DNA of 8,509 nt from JAHFIW01 sp035495855 (GCA_035495855.1 DATJFD010000070.1:1-8509), one strand, 5' to 3'; positions 1 to 5,944 are shown, counted from the first letter of the stretch. Notes: generated by a model not told the origin, from the sequence alone. Program-made: numbers and translations.

Positions 1-615
1 CCCACCGCCACCGCCTCCAGCACCCCGCCCGCGAGCGGCCTCGACGTCACCGACACCACCGTCGACCTGAACGGCAGGACGCTCCTCAGGGTGGGCGCCA
101 TCGAGGGCCTGGACGGCGCCTGGAGCATCGATGGGGCGGGCGCGGTCCGCGCGCATGGCGTCTCCGCAGAAACGATCTCGGTCCGCAAGACGGACGCCTC
201 GAAGACCGTCGGAGAAGCGGTGGTCATCGCCGGGAGCGACATGGTCCAAGTGCACGATGCCTCCATCACGCCCGCGTCGAAGGTCTTCTTCTCCTTCCGC
301 AAGGACCCCGGCGGCAGGGCCTGGATCGACGAGGTTGGCGACGGCTTCTTCGTCCTCAAGCTCAGCGCGCCCGCGGTCGAAGATCTCAAGGCCGATTACT
401 GGATCATCGGGGTCGAGGACCTGTCGACGCCGCCCGCGCCGCCTGCACCCGCGCCCGCACCTTCGCCGACGCCCGACCCCGTGCCCGCCCCGGCCCCTGC
501 ACCTGATCCCGCACCCAGTCCGGCACCGGAACCAGCGCCCGCTCCGGCGCCAGACCCCGTCCCTGCACCTGACCCCGCCCCGGCACCCGCTCCGTCACCC
601 GAACCCGCTCCATAA
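1..615 (+). CDS. 3' end of surface-type protein with beta-domain and Pro-Ala-Asp tail (partial)
   Basis: The frame is open from the first base and ends at TAA 613-615, so the gene begins before the window; 204 residues are visible. Visible residues 20 to 140 look like a small beta-rich domain, with alternating hydrophobic residues and segments such as VFFSFRKDPGG and DYWIIGVED. From memory, segments of this type occur near the C-termini of large secreted proteins in Parcubacteria-like genomes. Residues about 142-204 are almost only Pro and Ala with Asp, Ser, Glu and Thr, which suggests an extended spacer or wall-associated tail. A GTG lies in frame at 91, but the frame stays open upstream with the same codon style, so I do not treat it as the start. 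No membrane helix or sorting motif is visible in this part. The function is unknown, and an extracellular location is an inference. Confidence 0.72.
   Translation, partial: PTATASSTPPASGLDVTDTTVDLNGRTLLRVGAIEGLDGAWSIDGAGAVRAHGVSAETISVRKTDASKTVGEAVVIAGSDMVQVHDASITPASKVFFSFRKDPGGRAWIDEVGDGFFVLKLSAPAVEDLKADYWIIGVEDLSTPPAPPAPAPAPSPTPDPVPAPAPAPDPAPSPAPEPAPAPAPDPVPAPDPAPAPAPSPEPAP
427..612 (+). repeat. Pro-Ala-Asp low-complexity coding tract
   Basis: This is a degenerate tandem of PAP, PDP and PEP-like units, written with varying Pro and Ala codons at the very end of the partial surface protein. The nucleotide repeats are imperfect, so drift appears to have been constrained at the protein level. 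There is no regular unit-spacer structure. Confidence 0.75.
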
Positions 616-627
616 GGCGCGGGTTTT
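602..627 (+). terminator. Intrinsic terminator overlapping the stop codon
   Basis: A perfect 7-bp stem pairs AACCCGC (602-608) with GCGGGTT (619-625), with a 10-nt loop that holds the TAA stop. Only a short T run follows (624-627), so it is a weaker terminator than others here. It separates the surface protein from the tRNA gene. Confidence 0.6.
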
Positions 628-637
628 CGGTATGCGC

Positions 638-643
638 TACAAT
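638..643 (+). promoter_or_regulatory. Probable -10 box of the tRNA-Leu gene
   Basis: TACAAT lies 19 nt upstream of the mature tRNA 5' end, which would give a leader of about 13 nt. I see no good -35 box at 16-18 nt upstream. That position falls in the preceding terminator, so this call rests on the -10 alone. Confidence 0.4.
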
Positions 644-662
644 GCTAATAGGCATGCGCCGC

Positions 663-748
663 GCGGGCGTGGTGGAACGGCATACACGCCAGCCTTAGAA
701 GCTGGTTCCCGCAAGGGATTGGAGGTTCGAGTCCTCCCGCCCGCACCA
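663..748 (+). tRNA. tRNA-Leu (anticodon UAG), CCA encoded
   Basis: The full class II cloverleaf can be drawn. The acceptor GCGGGCG (663-669) pairs with CGCCCGC (738-744), followed by discriminator A745 and genomic CCA 746-748. The D stem is GTG (672-674) with CAC (685-687). The anticodon stem CCAGC (689-693) pairs with GCTGG (701-705) around a loop with anticodon TAG at 696-698. A long variable arm (706-720) has a CCC-GCAA-GGG hairpin. The T stem GGAGG pairs with CCTCC around TTCGAGT. The long variable arm and UAG anticodon identify leucine, reading CUA and probably other CUN codons. Nothing suggests an intron or pseudogene. Confidence 0.96.
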
Positions 749-783
749 CGTAAAAACGGCAGCGAAGCTGACGTTGTTACGTG
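747..783 (+). repeat. Long imperfect hairpin abutting the tRNA 3' end
   Basis: Three stacked stems line up: CACGTAA (747-753) with TTACGTG (777-783), AACG (755-758) with CGTT (772-775), and CAGC (760-763) with GCTG (767-770), with a GAA loop. Only two single A-G type mismatches interrupt 15 pairs. There is no T run, so it is not a canonical terminator. It could serve as a U-less terminator or as a tRNA 3'-trailer processing signal. It begins inside the CCA, so the folded form would compete with the tRNA 3' end. Confidence 0.6.
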
Positions 784-867
784 AGCCGCGCGGAAGACCG
801 CCGGCGATCCATTTACGCTGCCCTCGTCCTAAAGCCGCCGCCGTTCACGTGGCATAGCCCATCAACT

Positions 868-1419
868 ATGCGTCCCATCGATCGCGTCGTCATCATCCAC
901 GGCTACGGCGTCACGCCCGAGAAGATGTGGTTCCCTTGGCTGCATGCGGAACTCGAAAAACTCGGCATTGCGGTTTCAATACCGACGCTGCCCGATCCGT
1001 TCCGGCCCGACCATAAGAAATGGATGGATGCCGTGGCGCCGATGGCCAAGACCTGGACGTCCGACACCCTGCTCATCGCCCATAGCCTCGGTTCCGCTTT
1101 TGCGATCCGGCTGCTCGAGAAGAAGGTCAGTGTCCGCCTCCGGGCCGTCATACTTGTCAGCCCGCTTTTCGCTTCGACCATCAACGTCAAACCGCTGGTG
1201 AAATTCTTCGGCCATCCCATCGACTGGCTCGCGGTCAGGGACCGCGCCAGGGAATTCACGGTCATCCATGCCCAAGACGACCCCCTCGTTCCCTTCGACC
1301 ATTCTTTGCGTTATGCGGAGGCTCTCGGCGCGCGGCCGATCCTGCGCATGAAGGGCGGTCACTTCACGCAAAAGAAATTCCCGCTGCTGATGCGGACGAT
1401 CAAACCGTATTTGGAGTAA
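868..1419 (+). CDS. RBBP9/YdeN-type serine hydrolase (alpha/beta hydrolase)
   Basis: The protein has 183 residues from ATG 868, a usual length for small RBBP9/YdeN-like hydrolases. The N-terminus RVVIIHGYG (6-14) gives the first strand and oxyanion-hole HGxG motif. The nucleophile elbow is AHSLGS with Ser73. HAQDDPLVP supplies the acidic residue, probably Asp138, and GGH supplies the catalytic His165, so the triad looks complete. The substrate is unknown; family members are esterase-like, and the elbow has Ala where many have Gly. There is no signal peptide, so it is probably cytoplasmic. The same frame is open from GTG 781, but that start lies inside the post-tRNA hairpin and would add 29 non-homologous-looking residues. 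I therefore chose ATG 868, although neither start has a clear ribosome binding site. The gene converges on rlmH. Confidence 0.85.
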   Translation: MRPIDRVVIIHGYGVTPEKMWFPWLHAELEKLGIAVSIPTLPDPFRPDHKKWMDAVAPMAKTWTSDTLLIAHSLGSAFAIRLLEKKVSVRLRAVILVSPLFASTINVKPLVKFFGHPIDWLAVRDRAREFTVIHAQDDPLVPFDHSLRYAEALGARPILRMKGGHFTQKKFPLLMRTIKPYLE

Positions 1420-1490
1420 ACAGTACTCAGTACACAGAGGTTACGAGCGCCGACGCACTCTGGGTACTGTTTACTGTGTACCGAGTACTG
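1415..1490. repeat. Word-permuted inverted repeat between convergent genes
   Basis: A 17-nt arm at 1421-1437 is the reverse complement of 1474-1490 with one mismatch. A second, exact 12-nt pair joins 1415-1426 with 1464-1475 (gtactgtttact), overlapping the first pair at both arms, so the two folds exclude each other. The repeat starts inside the hydrolase stop region and ends 3 nt before the rlmH stop. Neither strand has a T run. It may act as a bidirectional terminator or be a dispersed intergenic repeat. Confidence 0.7.
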
Positions 1491-1493
1491 CCA

Positions 1494-1964
1494 TCACAAA
1501 TGGTACGCCTTCCCCGCGACGATGGTCATCGCCCGATAGAGCTGCTCGAGCAGGAACACGCGCGCCATCTCGTGCGTGAAGGTCATGTCCGAGATCGACA
1601 GCTTCGCCCGCGCGGCGGCGAGCACCGCCGGGTCCAGGCCCGGCGCGCCGCCGATGACGAAGACGAGGTGCGCGCCGGCGCCGCCTTCTTCGCGGACGAG
1701 CTTGGCCAGGTCGGGCGATGACGCGCGCCGCCCCGTCCTCTCGAGCGCGATGACGAAGGCGTCGTCCGGAATACGCGAGAGCACCCGTTCTCCCTCGCGT
1801 TTCATCGCCGTCGCCGGCGTCACGGAACCCCCGAACGGCTCGGCCGCGGCCTCGACCACCGCGACCTTGGCGAATGGGGACAAACGGCGGAGATATTCCG
1901 CCTGGGCCTCCTTCCACCAGGTCTCTTTGAGCGGCCCGACGGCGATGATGGTCAGCTTGAACAT
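1494..1964 (-). CDS. rlmH: RlmH, 23S rRNA pseudouridine-1915 N3-methyltransferase
   Basis: The protein has 156 residues; E. coli RlmH has 155. RlmH is a SPOUT-family enzyme that uses S-adenosylmethionine to methylate pseudouridine 1915 in helix 69 of 23S rRNA, acting on assembled 70S ribosomes. Family signatures are clear: the SAM-binding knot segment FVIGGAPGL (102-110), SISDMTFTHEMARVFLLEQ (123-141) and YRAMTIVAG (143-151), with a C-terminal YH pair. The last residue is Leu, where many homologues have Lys or Arg. The start ATG (1962-1964) has no Shine-Dalgarno upstream, and a possible -10 (TAAGAT on the minus strand, 1979-1984) would give a very short leader. It is divergent from the PAS-GGDEF gene and convergent with the hydrolase. 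Confidence 0.96.
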   Translation of the reverse strand: MFKLTIIAVGPLKETWWKEAQAEYLRRLSPFAKVAVVEAAAEPFGGSVTPATAMKREGERVLSRIPDDAFVIALERTGRRASSPDLAKLVREEGGAGAHLVFVIGGAPGLDPAVLAAARAKLSISDMTFTHEMARVFLLEQLYRAMTIVAGKAYHL

Positions 1965-1978
1965 TGGAAAAATGGCTT

Positions 1979-1984
1979 ATCTTA
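1979..1984 (-). promoter_or_regulatory. Possible -10 box for rlmH
   Basis: TAAGAT on the minus strand lies 14 nt upstream of the rlmH start codon, so a start 6-7 nt downstream would make the mRNA nearly leaderless, in line with the missing Shine-Dalgarno. The best -35-like word (TTGTCA, plus-strand 2008-2013) is 23 nt away, which is too far for a standard promoter. Confidence 0.3.
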
Positions 1985-2006
1985 GCGAAGGGTTACCCCG
2001 GCAGGC

Positions 2007-2035
2007 TTGACAAAGTTCCTGATTTTTGCTTAACT
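2007..2035 (+). promoter_or_regulatory. Candidate promoter of the PAS-GGDEF gene
   Basis: A perfect TTGACA (2007-2012) is followed after 17 nt by TTAACT (2030-2035), a weak -10. The transcript would begin near 2042 and open with a small hairpin, AGCCC-AGAGT-GGGCT (2043-2057). A second AT-rich -10-like stretch lies at 2067-2077 (TATATACTATA) but has no -35. One of these must drive the gene, and I cannot decide between them. Confidence 0.4.
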
Positions 2036-2110
2036 TCCCCAAAGCCCAGAGTGGGCTGATGTTCCTTATATACTATAGAAGAGAGACGAAAGGCCACCAG
2101 ATGAACCCAC

Positions 2111-2120
2111 AAGGAGGAGA
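2111..2120 (+). promoter_or_regulatory. Double Shine-Dalgarno that decides the GGDEF start
   Basis: AAGGAGGAGA contains two overlapping GGAG cores. The second core sits 9 nt before ATG 2130, a normal spacing. It is too close to the in-frame GTG at 2121 for efficient use, so ATG 2130 is preferred. Confidence 0.7.
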
Positions 2121-2129
2121 GTGAGCGCC

Positions 2130-3362
2130 ATGGAGAAAACAACCCAGCCCACTGCGGGCATGATCACGGGCAAGCCCCGGGACCTGCTGCAGAGGGGGGT
2201 TGTCGCCTTCCTCTGGAGCTTGATCAGGTCCCTGATCCATCTCGTCATCCGGCGTCGGCGCCCTGAAGCGCTGCCGCCCGCGGCCCTGCCCCCGCCGGCA
2301 CCGGCCGACGGCATCGACTACGCCGTGCTCGTCGACGACAATCGACGGACGAGGCGGTCGTACAGCCGCGACAAGATGTACTCGCCGCTCATCGTGGACG
2401 AGCTCATCGAGAAGCTGCGCCGCCAGAACGGCCAGCTCGCCTTCCTCGGCAGCGTGTTCAAGTCCACCAGCGACGCGGTCGTCGTGGCGGACCTCACGGG
2501 GAAGATCACCATGTTCAACAAGGGCGCGGAGAACATCTTCGAGCTCGATGAGAGCATGGCGCTCGGCGACAACCTCTTCCGGTTGTGCACCGAGTCTACC
2601 CCGGACGGGCCCGTCATCAGCCGCATGCTGGTGGAGAACAAGCGCATCGAGAACCTCCGTTCGGAACTCGTCGGGATCATGGGAAAGCGCACGCAAGTGC
2701 TGCTCACCGTGAACTTCGTCGAGGACGAGGACGGCCAACCGGTCGCGATCGTCGCGGTGATCAAGGACAACTCGCAGCTGGAGAAGCTGCTGTCCGAGGT
2801 CACGCAGAAGAAGGAGGAGGTCGAGCGCCTGTACGTGGAGGTCGAGAAGTTGTCGGTCACCGACGAGAAGACCGGGCTCTACAACAGCCGGTACTTCCAG
2901 CGGCAGATCGCCGATGAATACGAGCGCATGAAGCGAGGCCACATGGCTGAGCTGTCGCTCATCGTCATCGACATCGACCACTTCAAGAAGTTCAACGACA
3001 CGTACGGACATCAGACCGGAGACGACGTCCTCAAGGCCGTCGCCGAAGTTCTGAAGCGCACCGTCAGGAAGATCGACGTTCCCGCCCGCTTCGGCGGAGA
3101 GGAATTCATGGTCATCCTGCCGGCTACCGGTCGCGAAGGCGCGCTCAGGCTCGCCGAGCGCATCCGGGTGGCGGTGGCCGAGCTCAAAGTCCCTGTCCAG
3201 GGAAAGGGCAACGTCTCCGTCACGATCTCCCTCGGCGTGCGTACGCACTCCCCGAAGGACTCCACGGTCGGCATGTTCATCCACGAAGCCGACGAGGCCA
3301 TGTATCGAGCGAAGCAATCCGGCCGCAACCGGACCATCGCGTTCGAAACGCTGGCAGCCTAG
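2130..3362 (+). CDS. PAS-GGDEF diguanylate cyclase
   Basis: The protein has 410 residues and is predicted to make cyclic di-GMP from two GTP. A hydrophobic, basic-flanked helix (about 22-44) may anchor it to the membrane, followed by a Pro-rich linker (45-60). A PAS-like sensor spans about 100-213 (ex. SDAVVVADLTGKITMFNKGAE), then a short coiled coil (214-243) leads into the GGDEF domain (244-405). The domain has the Mg-binding segment IDIDHFKKFND (280-290), the active-site GGEEF (322-326), and the inhibitory-site RKID (313-316) exactly five residues before GGEEF, so catalysis and product inhibition both look intact. It carries no EAL or HD-GYP domain. The start follows the Shine-Dalgarno at 2111-2120; the alternative GTG 2121 would add three residues. 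A strong terminator follows at once. The ligand of the PAS domain is unknown. Confidence 0.93.
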   Translation: MEKTTQPTAGMITGKPRDLLQRGVVAFLWSLIRSLIHLVIRRRRPEALPPAALPPPAPADGIDYAVLVDDNRRTRRSYSRDKMYSPLIVDELIEKLRRQNGQLAFLGSVFKSTSDAVVVADLTGKITMFNKGAENIFELDESMALGDNLFRLCTESTPDGPVISRMLVENKRIENLRSELVGIMGKRTQVLLTVNFVEDEDGQPVAIVAVIKDNSQLEKLLSEVTQKKEEVERLYVEVEKLSVTDEKTGLYNSRYFQRQIADEYERMKRGHMAELSLIVIDIDHFKKFNDTYGHQTGDDVLKAVAEVLKRTVRKIDVPARFGGEEFMVILPATGREGALRLAERIRVAVAELKVPVQGKGNVSVTISLGVRTHSPKDSTVGMFIHEADEAMYRAKQSGRNRTIAFETLAA

Positions 3363-3366
3363 CCTG

Positions 3367-3397
3367 GTCCCCCGACGCTCGTCGGGGGACTTTTTTT
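3367..3397 (+). terminator. Strong intrinsic terminator of the GGDEF gene
   Basis: A perfect 10-bp GC-rich stem (3367-3376 with 3381-3390) with a GCTC loop is followed by seven T (3391-3397). It begins 4 nt after the stop codon and insulates the small operon downstream. Confidence 0.95.
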
Positions 3398-3406
3398 GTG
3401 CCCGGA

Positions 3407-3435
3407 TTGACCGGGGTCGGGCGCGGTGGTATCCT
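3407..3435 (+). promoter_or_regulatory. Promoter of the first small membrane-protein operon
   Basis: TTGACC (3407-3412), a 17-nt spacer and TATCCT (3430-3435) form a good sigma70-type promoter. The -35 box overlaps an inverted repeat, CCCGG-ATTGA-CCGGG (3401-3415), that recurs in form at the second operon. The 5' leader would be about 45 nt. Confidence 0.7.
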
Positions 3436-3487
3436 TCCCCGTCGTCCTTTTCCCGGCCGAAAGGCCTTCCATCCACCAGGAGGAACA

Positions 3488-3808
3488 ATGGAGCGCAAAG
3501 ACCACCCGAACCTGCCCGCGGCGGCGCTGCTCGCCTTCGCTTTCGGCATGCTCATGCTGGGGCTTTCGTTGTACGGGGTCCATCGCGGCGAGCGCATCGG
3601 CGCGGACGCGATCATCGTGACCGTCGCGTCGTTCGCGCTCGCGGCCATGGCCGCCGGCAAACACCGGCAGCTTTCGGCCATGACGCCCGCCGAGCGCGAT
3701 CGCTACTGGGCGCTGAAAGGCGCCGCATGGCGCGCCACCGCGGACGCCCACGCGCGCGCCAGGCTCGGCGACGACTACGACCACCCACGCAAGGAGGAAC
3801 GCCCATGA
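3488..3808 (+). CDS. Small two-helix membrane protein A, unknown function
   Basis: The protein has 106 residues and I do not recognise it. Two hydrophobic stretches, about 10-31 and 38-57, predict two membrane helices joined by a short, basic loop. A hydrophilic C-terminal tail of about 49 residues follows, with AMTPAER at 64-70. The same AMTPxER motif occurs in protein B directly downstream. The start ATG follows AGGAGG by 5 nt; an open frame back to 3398 is ignored because it runs through the promoter. The stop overlaps the next start as ATGA, which implies translational coupling. Both proteins may form one membrane complex, but that is an inference. Confidence 0.78.
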   Translation: MERKDHPNLPAAALLAFAFGMLMLGLSLYGVHRGERIGADAIIVTVASFALAAMAAGKHRQLSAMTPAERDRYWALKGAAWRATADAHARARLGDDYDHPRKEERP

Positions 3809-4254
3809 AGAAGGACCTTTCCGACCGCATCCTGCCCGCAGCGTCGATCATGCTGGCGTTCGCCGGCATCGTCATGGCCGCCTTCGGCGCCGTCGCGGCC
3901 TTCTCCGGCCGTTCCGACCACGCGCTGCTCGTAGTCTCCGGCGCCGCGCTCGTGCTCATCGCCGGCATCTGCTGGGTCGTCTACGCCATCACCGGCGGAG
4001 AACCCGCCTGGTCCCCGGCGCTCCGGAGCTGCGAACGCATCCGCGCCTGGCACCGCAGGGAACAAGCGGAGCTCCGGCGCAGCATCATGCGCGATCTCGC
4101 GGCGATGACGCCCGAAGAACGCGCCAAGGAGGTCGAACGCCTGACCGACGGCTCGTCCATCGTCCAGATGGACATCCCCGACAAGGCGTCCTTCCTCCAC
4201 CCCGACAACTGGCCGACCGGACGCATCAACGCCCCGGACGGCCTGTCCGACTGA
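3805..4254 (+). CDS. Small two-helix membrane protein B, unknown function
   Basis: The protein has 149 residues and is unrecognised. Helices are predicted at about 10-33 and 39-63. A long, charged C-terminal tail follows, containing a basic helical stretch (74-97) and AMTPEER (100-106), the motif shared with protein A. The end of the tail is acidic and Pro-rich. The start ATG lies inside the stop of A (ATGA at 3805-3808), with AAGGAGG at 3791-3797. The open frame extends upstream to 3727, but that part overlaps gene A and lacks a ribosome binding site. A and B look like diverged relatives of one another, though similarity outside the motif is low. A terminator follows immediately. Confidence 0.78.
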   Translation: MKKDLSDRILPAASIMLAFAGIVMAAFGAVAAFSGRSDHALLVVSGAALVLIAGICWVVYAITGGEPAWSPALRSCERIRAWHRREQAELRRSIMRDLAAMTPEERAKEVERLTDGSSIVQMDIPDKASFLHPDNWPTGRINAPDGLSD

Positions 4255-4256
4255 AC

Positions 4257-4285
4257 CGGCCCCGCGCTCGCGGGGTCGTTTTTTT
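4257..4285 (+). terminator. Intrinsic terminator of the first small operon
   Basis: A 9-bp stem (4257-4265 with 4270-4278, one G-T pair) with a GCTC loop is followed by seven T (4279-4285). It begins 2 nt after the stop and uses the same GCTC loop as the GGDEF terminator. Confidence 0.95.
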
Positions 4286-4296
4286 ATCCCGCCGGA

Positions 4297-4325
4297 TTGA
4301 CGCCGGCGCGTTTTTCGGCTACGGT
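4297..4325 (+). promoter_or_regulatory. Promoter of the second small membrane-protein operon
   Basis: TTGACG (4297-4302), a 17-nt spacer and TACGGT (4320-4325) match the promoter at 3407 in layout. The -35 again sits within an inverted repeat, GCCGG-ATTGACG-CCGGC (4291-4307). The leader would be about 25 nt, with GGAGG shortly before the start codon. Confidence 0.68.
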
Positions 4326-4355
4326 GCCCCGTTCCTTCAAAGATCGGAGGCGAAC

Positions 4356-4658
4356 ATGCCCAAGAAGAAACCGTCGTTCCTGAAGATGCTGTCATGGAGC
4401 TTCCTCGTGAGCTGGGAGGATTCCGGCTGGCGCATCACCTGGTTCATGCTGACGGCTTTGACGGCCGTCGTCCTCGGCAAGGCCGTCGCCCTGGCCTGGG
4501 TCGGAGAATTTCGGGTGGCGCTCCAGGCGGTGACCTTCGCTGCGGGTTCCCTCGTCCTCGGGTGGCTCGCGGCGCGCCTGCACCGCCACTGCAACGGCGG
4601 ATCAGTGCTCGAGCACTACAAAGTCTGGAAGCACTGGAAAAGGAGGGGCGATCGATGA
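4356..4658 (+). CDS. Small two-helix membrane protein C, unknown function
   Basis: The protein has 100 residues and is unrecognised. A Lys-rich N-terminus and an aromatic segment (about 8-30) precede two predicted membrane helices, about 29-49 and 54-74. A short, strongly basic tail follows, with His and Trp residues (75-100). The basic ends suggest that both termini face the cytoplasm. GGAGG lies 6 nt before ATG 4356. The stop TGA overlaps the next start (ATGA at 4655-4658), as in the operon upstream. No clear motif is shared with proteins A and B beyond the topology. Confidence 0.75.
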   Translation: MPKKKPSFLKMLSWSFLVSWEDSGWRITWFMLTALTAVVLGKAVALAWVGEFRVALQAVTFAAGSLVLGWLAARLHRHCNGGSVLEHYKVWKHWKRRGDR

Positions 4659-4966
4659 CCATCAAGCAGCTGTTCCGCAACCGTCTCATCGCGAGCGGCA
4701 TCGCCGCCGCGGCCGCCATCGGCATCGGCGTCGCCGGGCTCGTCTCGGACAGGATCTTCTTCCTGCCGGCGGGCATGATGGCCGTTGCGGCCCTCATCGG
4801 CTTTCATCTGGCCGCCACGTCCTACCGGTTCGACCGCGGCCTCGCCGGCCCGCCCGAATGGCGCACGCTTGTCCGTGACGCCAAGGCCTGGTCCGAAGAC
4901 CGTCCTTCGCCGGAAGGCGCCGTCGGCGATCAGCCGAGCGACGTTCCCACGCCCGACCGCCTCTGA
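4655..4966 (+). CDS. Small two-helix membrane protein D, unknown function
   Basis: The protein has 103 residues and is unrecognised. A basic N-terminus is followed by an Ala/Gly-rich helix (11-31) and a second helix (35-55). The hydrophilic tail ends in a Pro- and Asp-rich segment, PSDVPTPDRL. Small residues in the first helix could support close helix packing. The start is inside the stop of gene C, with AGGAGGGG shortly upstream. The frame is open to 4394, but that stretch lies within gene C. The stop codon lies inside the loop of the terminator that follows. Confidence 0.75.
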   Translation: MTIKQLFRNRLIASGIAAAAAIGIGVAGLVSDRIFFLPAGMMAVAALIGFHLAATSYRFDRGLAGPPEWRTLVRDAKAWSEDRPSPEGAVGDQPSDVPTPDRL

Positions 4967-4985
4967 AAAGGCGGTCTTTTTCTTT
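4955..4985 (+). terminator. Intrinsic terminator overlapping the end of gene D
   Basis: A perfect 8-bp stem, GACCGCCT (4955-4962) with AGGCGGTC (4969-4976), has a CTGAAA loop that contains the TGA stop. A T-rich tract follows (4977-4985). Confidence 0.9.
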
Positions 4986-5011
4986 ACAAAAAGCTCTTTT
5001 TTTGCTAATAT
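4983..5011 (+). promoter_or_regulatory. Promoter of the coiled-coil protein gene
   Basis: TTTACA (4983-4988), a 17-nt AT-rich spacer and TAATAT (5006-5011) form a good promoter. The -35 overlaps the T tract of the preceding terminator. The start site near 5018 leaves a leader of about 26 nt. Confidence 0.65.
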
Positions 5012-5043
5012 AACGTTGTATTTAGTCTCAACCATCACGCCAT

Positions 5044-5937
5044 ATGCGCGGTCCCGAGATGTACGGCGGCATGCCGCCGGAAGAGATGGGCATGAAGCCC
5101 GAGTCCAAGGAGGACAAGGAGGCGATCGAGATGATGCCGTACGACGAGCTGCTCACGAACGTCGGCGAGCAGATGAACAAGGTCGTGCGCACGCTCGATG
5201 AGGAGCGGAAGCTCGCGGGCGAGATCCGCGGCCTGGGCGGCAAGGTCACGCGCGACACTGCCGAGAGGATCATGGGCCTCGAGAAGCAGAAGAACGACCT
5301 GCTCCAGGTCTACACGAAGACGCTCGAGCCGGTCCGCAAGGAAGCCTTCGAGGCATTCCTCGACCGCCAGGAACTCCTGGTCGAGGAGCCGGAGAACCTC
5401 AAGGAGCTCATGACCGATCCGGAAACGCTCGAGGTGACCGACGACATGATCATCGAGACGCAGACCGCCGGCGAGCTCGCGGACCTCGAGAAGGAGCTCT
5501 CGCTCGAAGCGGACAAGGCCAGCGAGGAGATGGCCGATCTCATCGAGGCGATGCACGAGGCCAAGGCGCAGAAGACGGAGATGCCCGACCTCGGCGATCC
5601 CGAGCTCCGCAAGGGCTACATGGGCATCCTCGAGTCCCGCTACAACGACCTCAAGGAGCGCCTCAAGTACGTGAACGACGACGAGGCCCGCGCCGAGATG
5701 AAGGAGATCGACGCCAAGCTCCTGCCGATGATGGCGGAGGACATCGAGGCGCTCGTCGCCAGGGACAAGGCAGAGGCCGAAGCCAAGATGCGCGACATGC
5801 ACGTCGCCATGCTGCAGGCCCGCTTCAATGAACTGCACAACTACGTCCGCGGCATCAACGACCGTCTCAAGGACGTGCGCGTGAACCTCGGCTTCGCAAG
5901 GAAGATGGACGAGCGCGAAGGACGCGCGGCGGCGTAG
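5044..5937 (+). CDS. Acidic coiled-coil protein, unknown function
   Basis: The protein has 297 residues and I do not recognise it. It contains no Cys and no Trp, has no signal peptide or membrane helix, and is very rich in Glu, Asp, Lys, Ala, Leu and Met. Long helical, heptad-like stretches are visible at about 36-120, 140-175 and 185-285. The breaks between them carry Pro (ex. PEN at 116-118 and PDLGDPE at 181-187). The N-terminal 30 residues are Met-, Pro- and Gly-rich and probably disordered. A cytoplasmic scaffold or structural role is possible, but this is only an inference from composition. ATG 5044 gives the longest frame but has no Shine-Dalgarno; ATG 5059 is an alternative with only a weak purine run. 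Codon use matches the neighbours. The gene converges on the CxxC protein and ends in a terminator. Confidence 0.82.
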   Translation: MRGPEMYGGMPPEEMGMKPESKEDKEAIEMMPYDELLTNVGEQMNKVVRTLDEERKLAGEIRGLGGKVTRDTAERIMGLEKQKNDLLQVYTKTLEPVRKEAFEAFLDRQELLVEEPENLKELMTDPETLEVTDDMIIETQTAGELADLEKELSLEADKASEEMADLIEAMHEAKAQKTEMPDLGDPELRKGYMGILESRYNDLKERLKYVNDDEARAEMKEIDAKLLPMMAEDIEALVARDKAEAEAKMRDMHVAMLQARFNELHNYVRGINDRLKDVRVNLGFARKMDEREGRAAA

Positions 5938-5944
5938 GCCACAC

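Noticed and set aside
427..612. CRISPR-like or tandem DNA repeat
   Set aside because: The periodicity comes from Pro-Ala codons in an open frame; there are no constant units with unique spacers.
3398..3487. N-terminal extension of membrane protein A
   Set aside because: It would start at the terminator and translate the promoter and leader; ATG 3488 has AGGAGG directly upstream.
2073..3488. Open frame of 471 codons on the minus strand
   Set aside because: It is antisense to the PAS-GGDEF gene and has the His/Asp/Leu/Val-rich composition of a reverse-frame shadow in GC-rich DNA, with no domain.
5035..5838. Open frame of 267 codons on the minus strand
   Set aside because: It is antisense to the coiled-coil gene, extremely rich in Leu, His and Val, and has no ribosome binding site or promoter.
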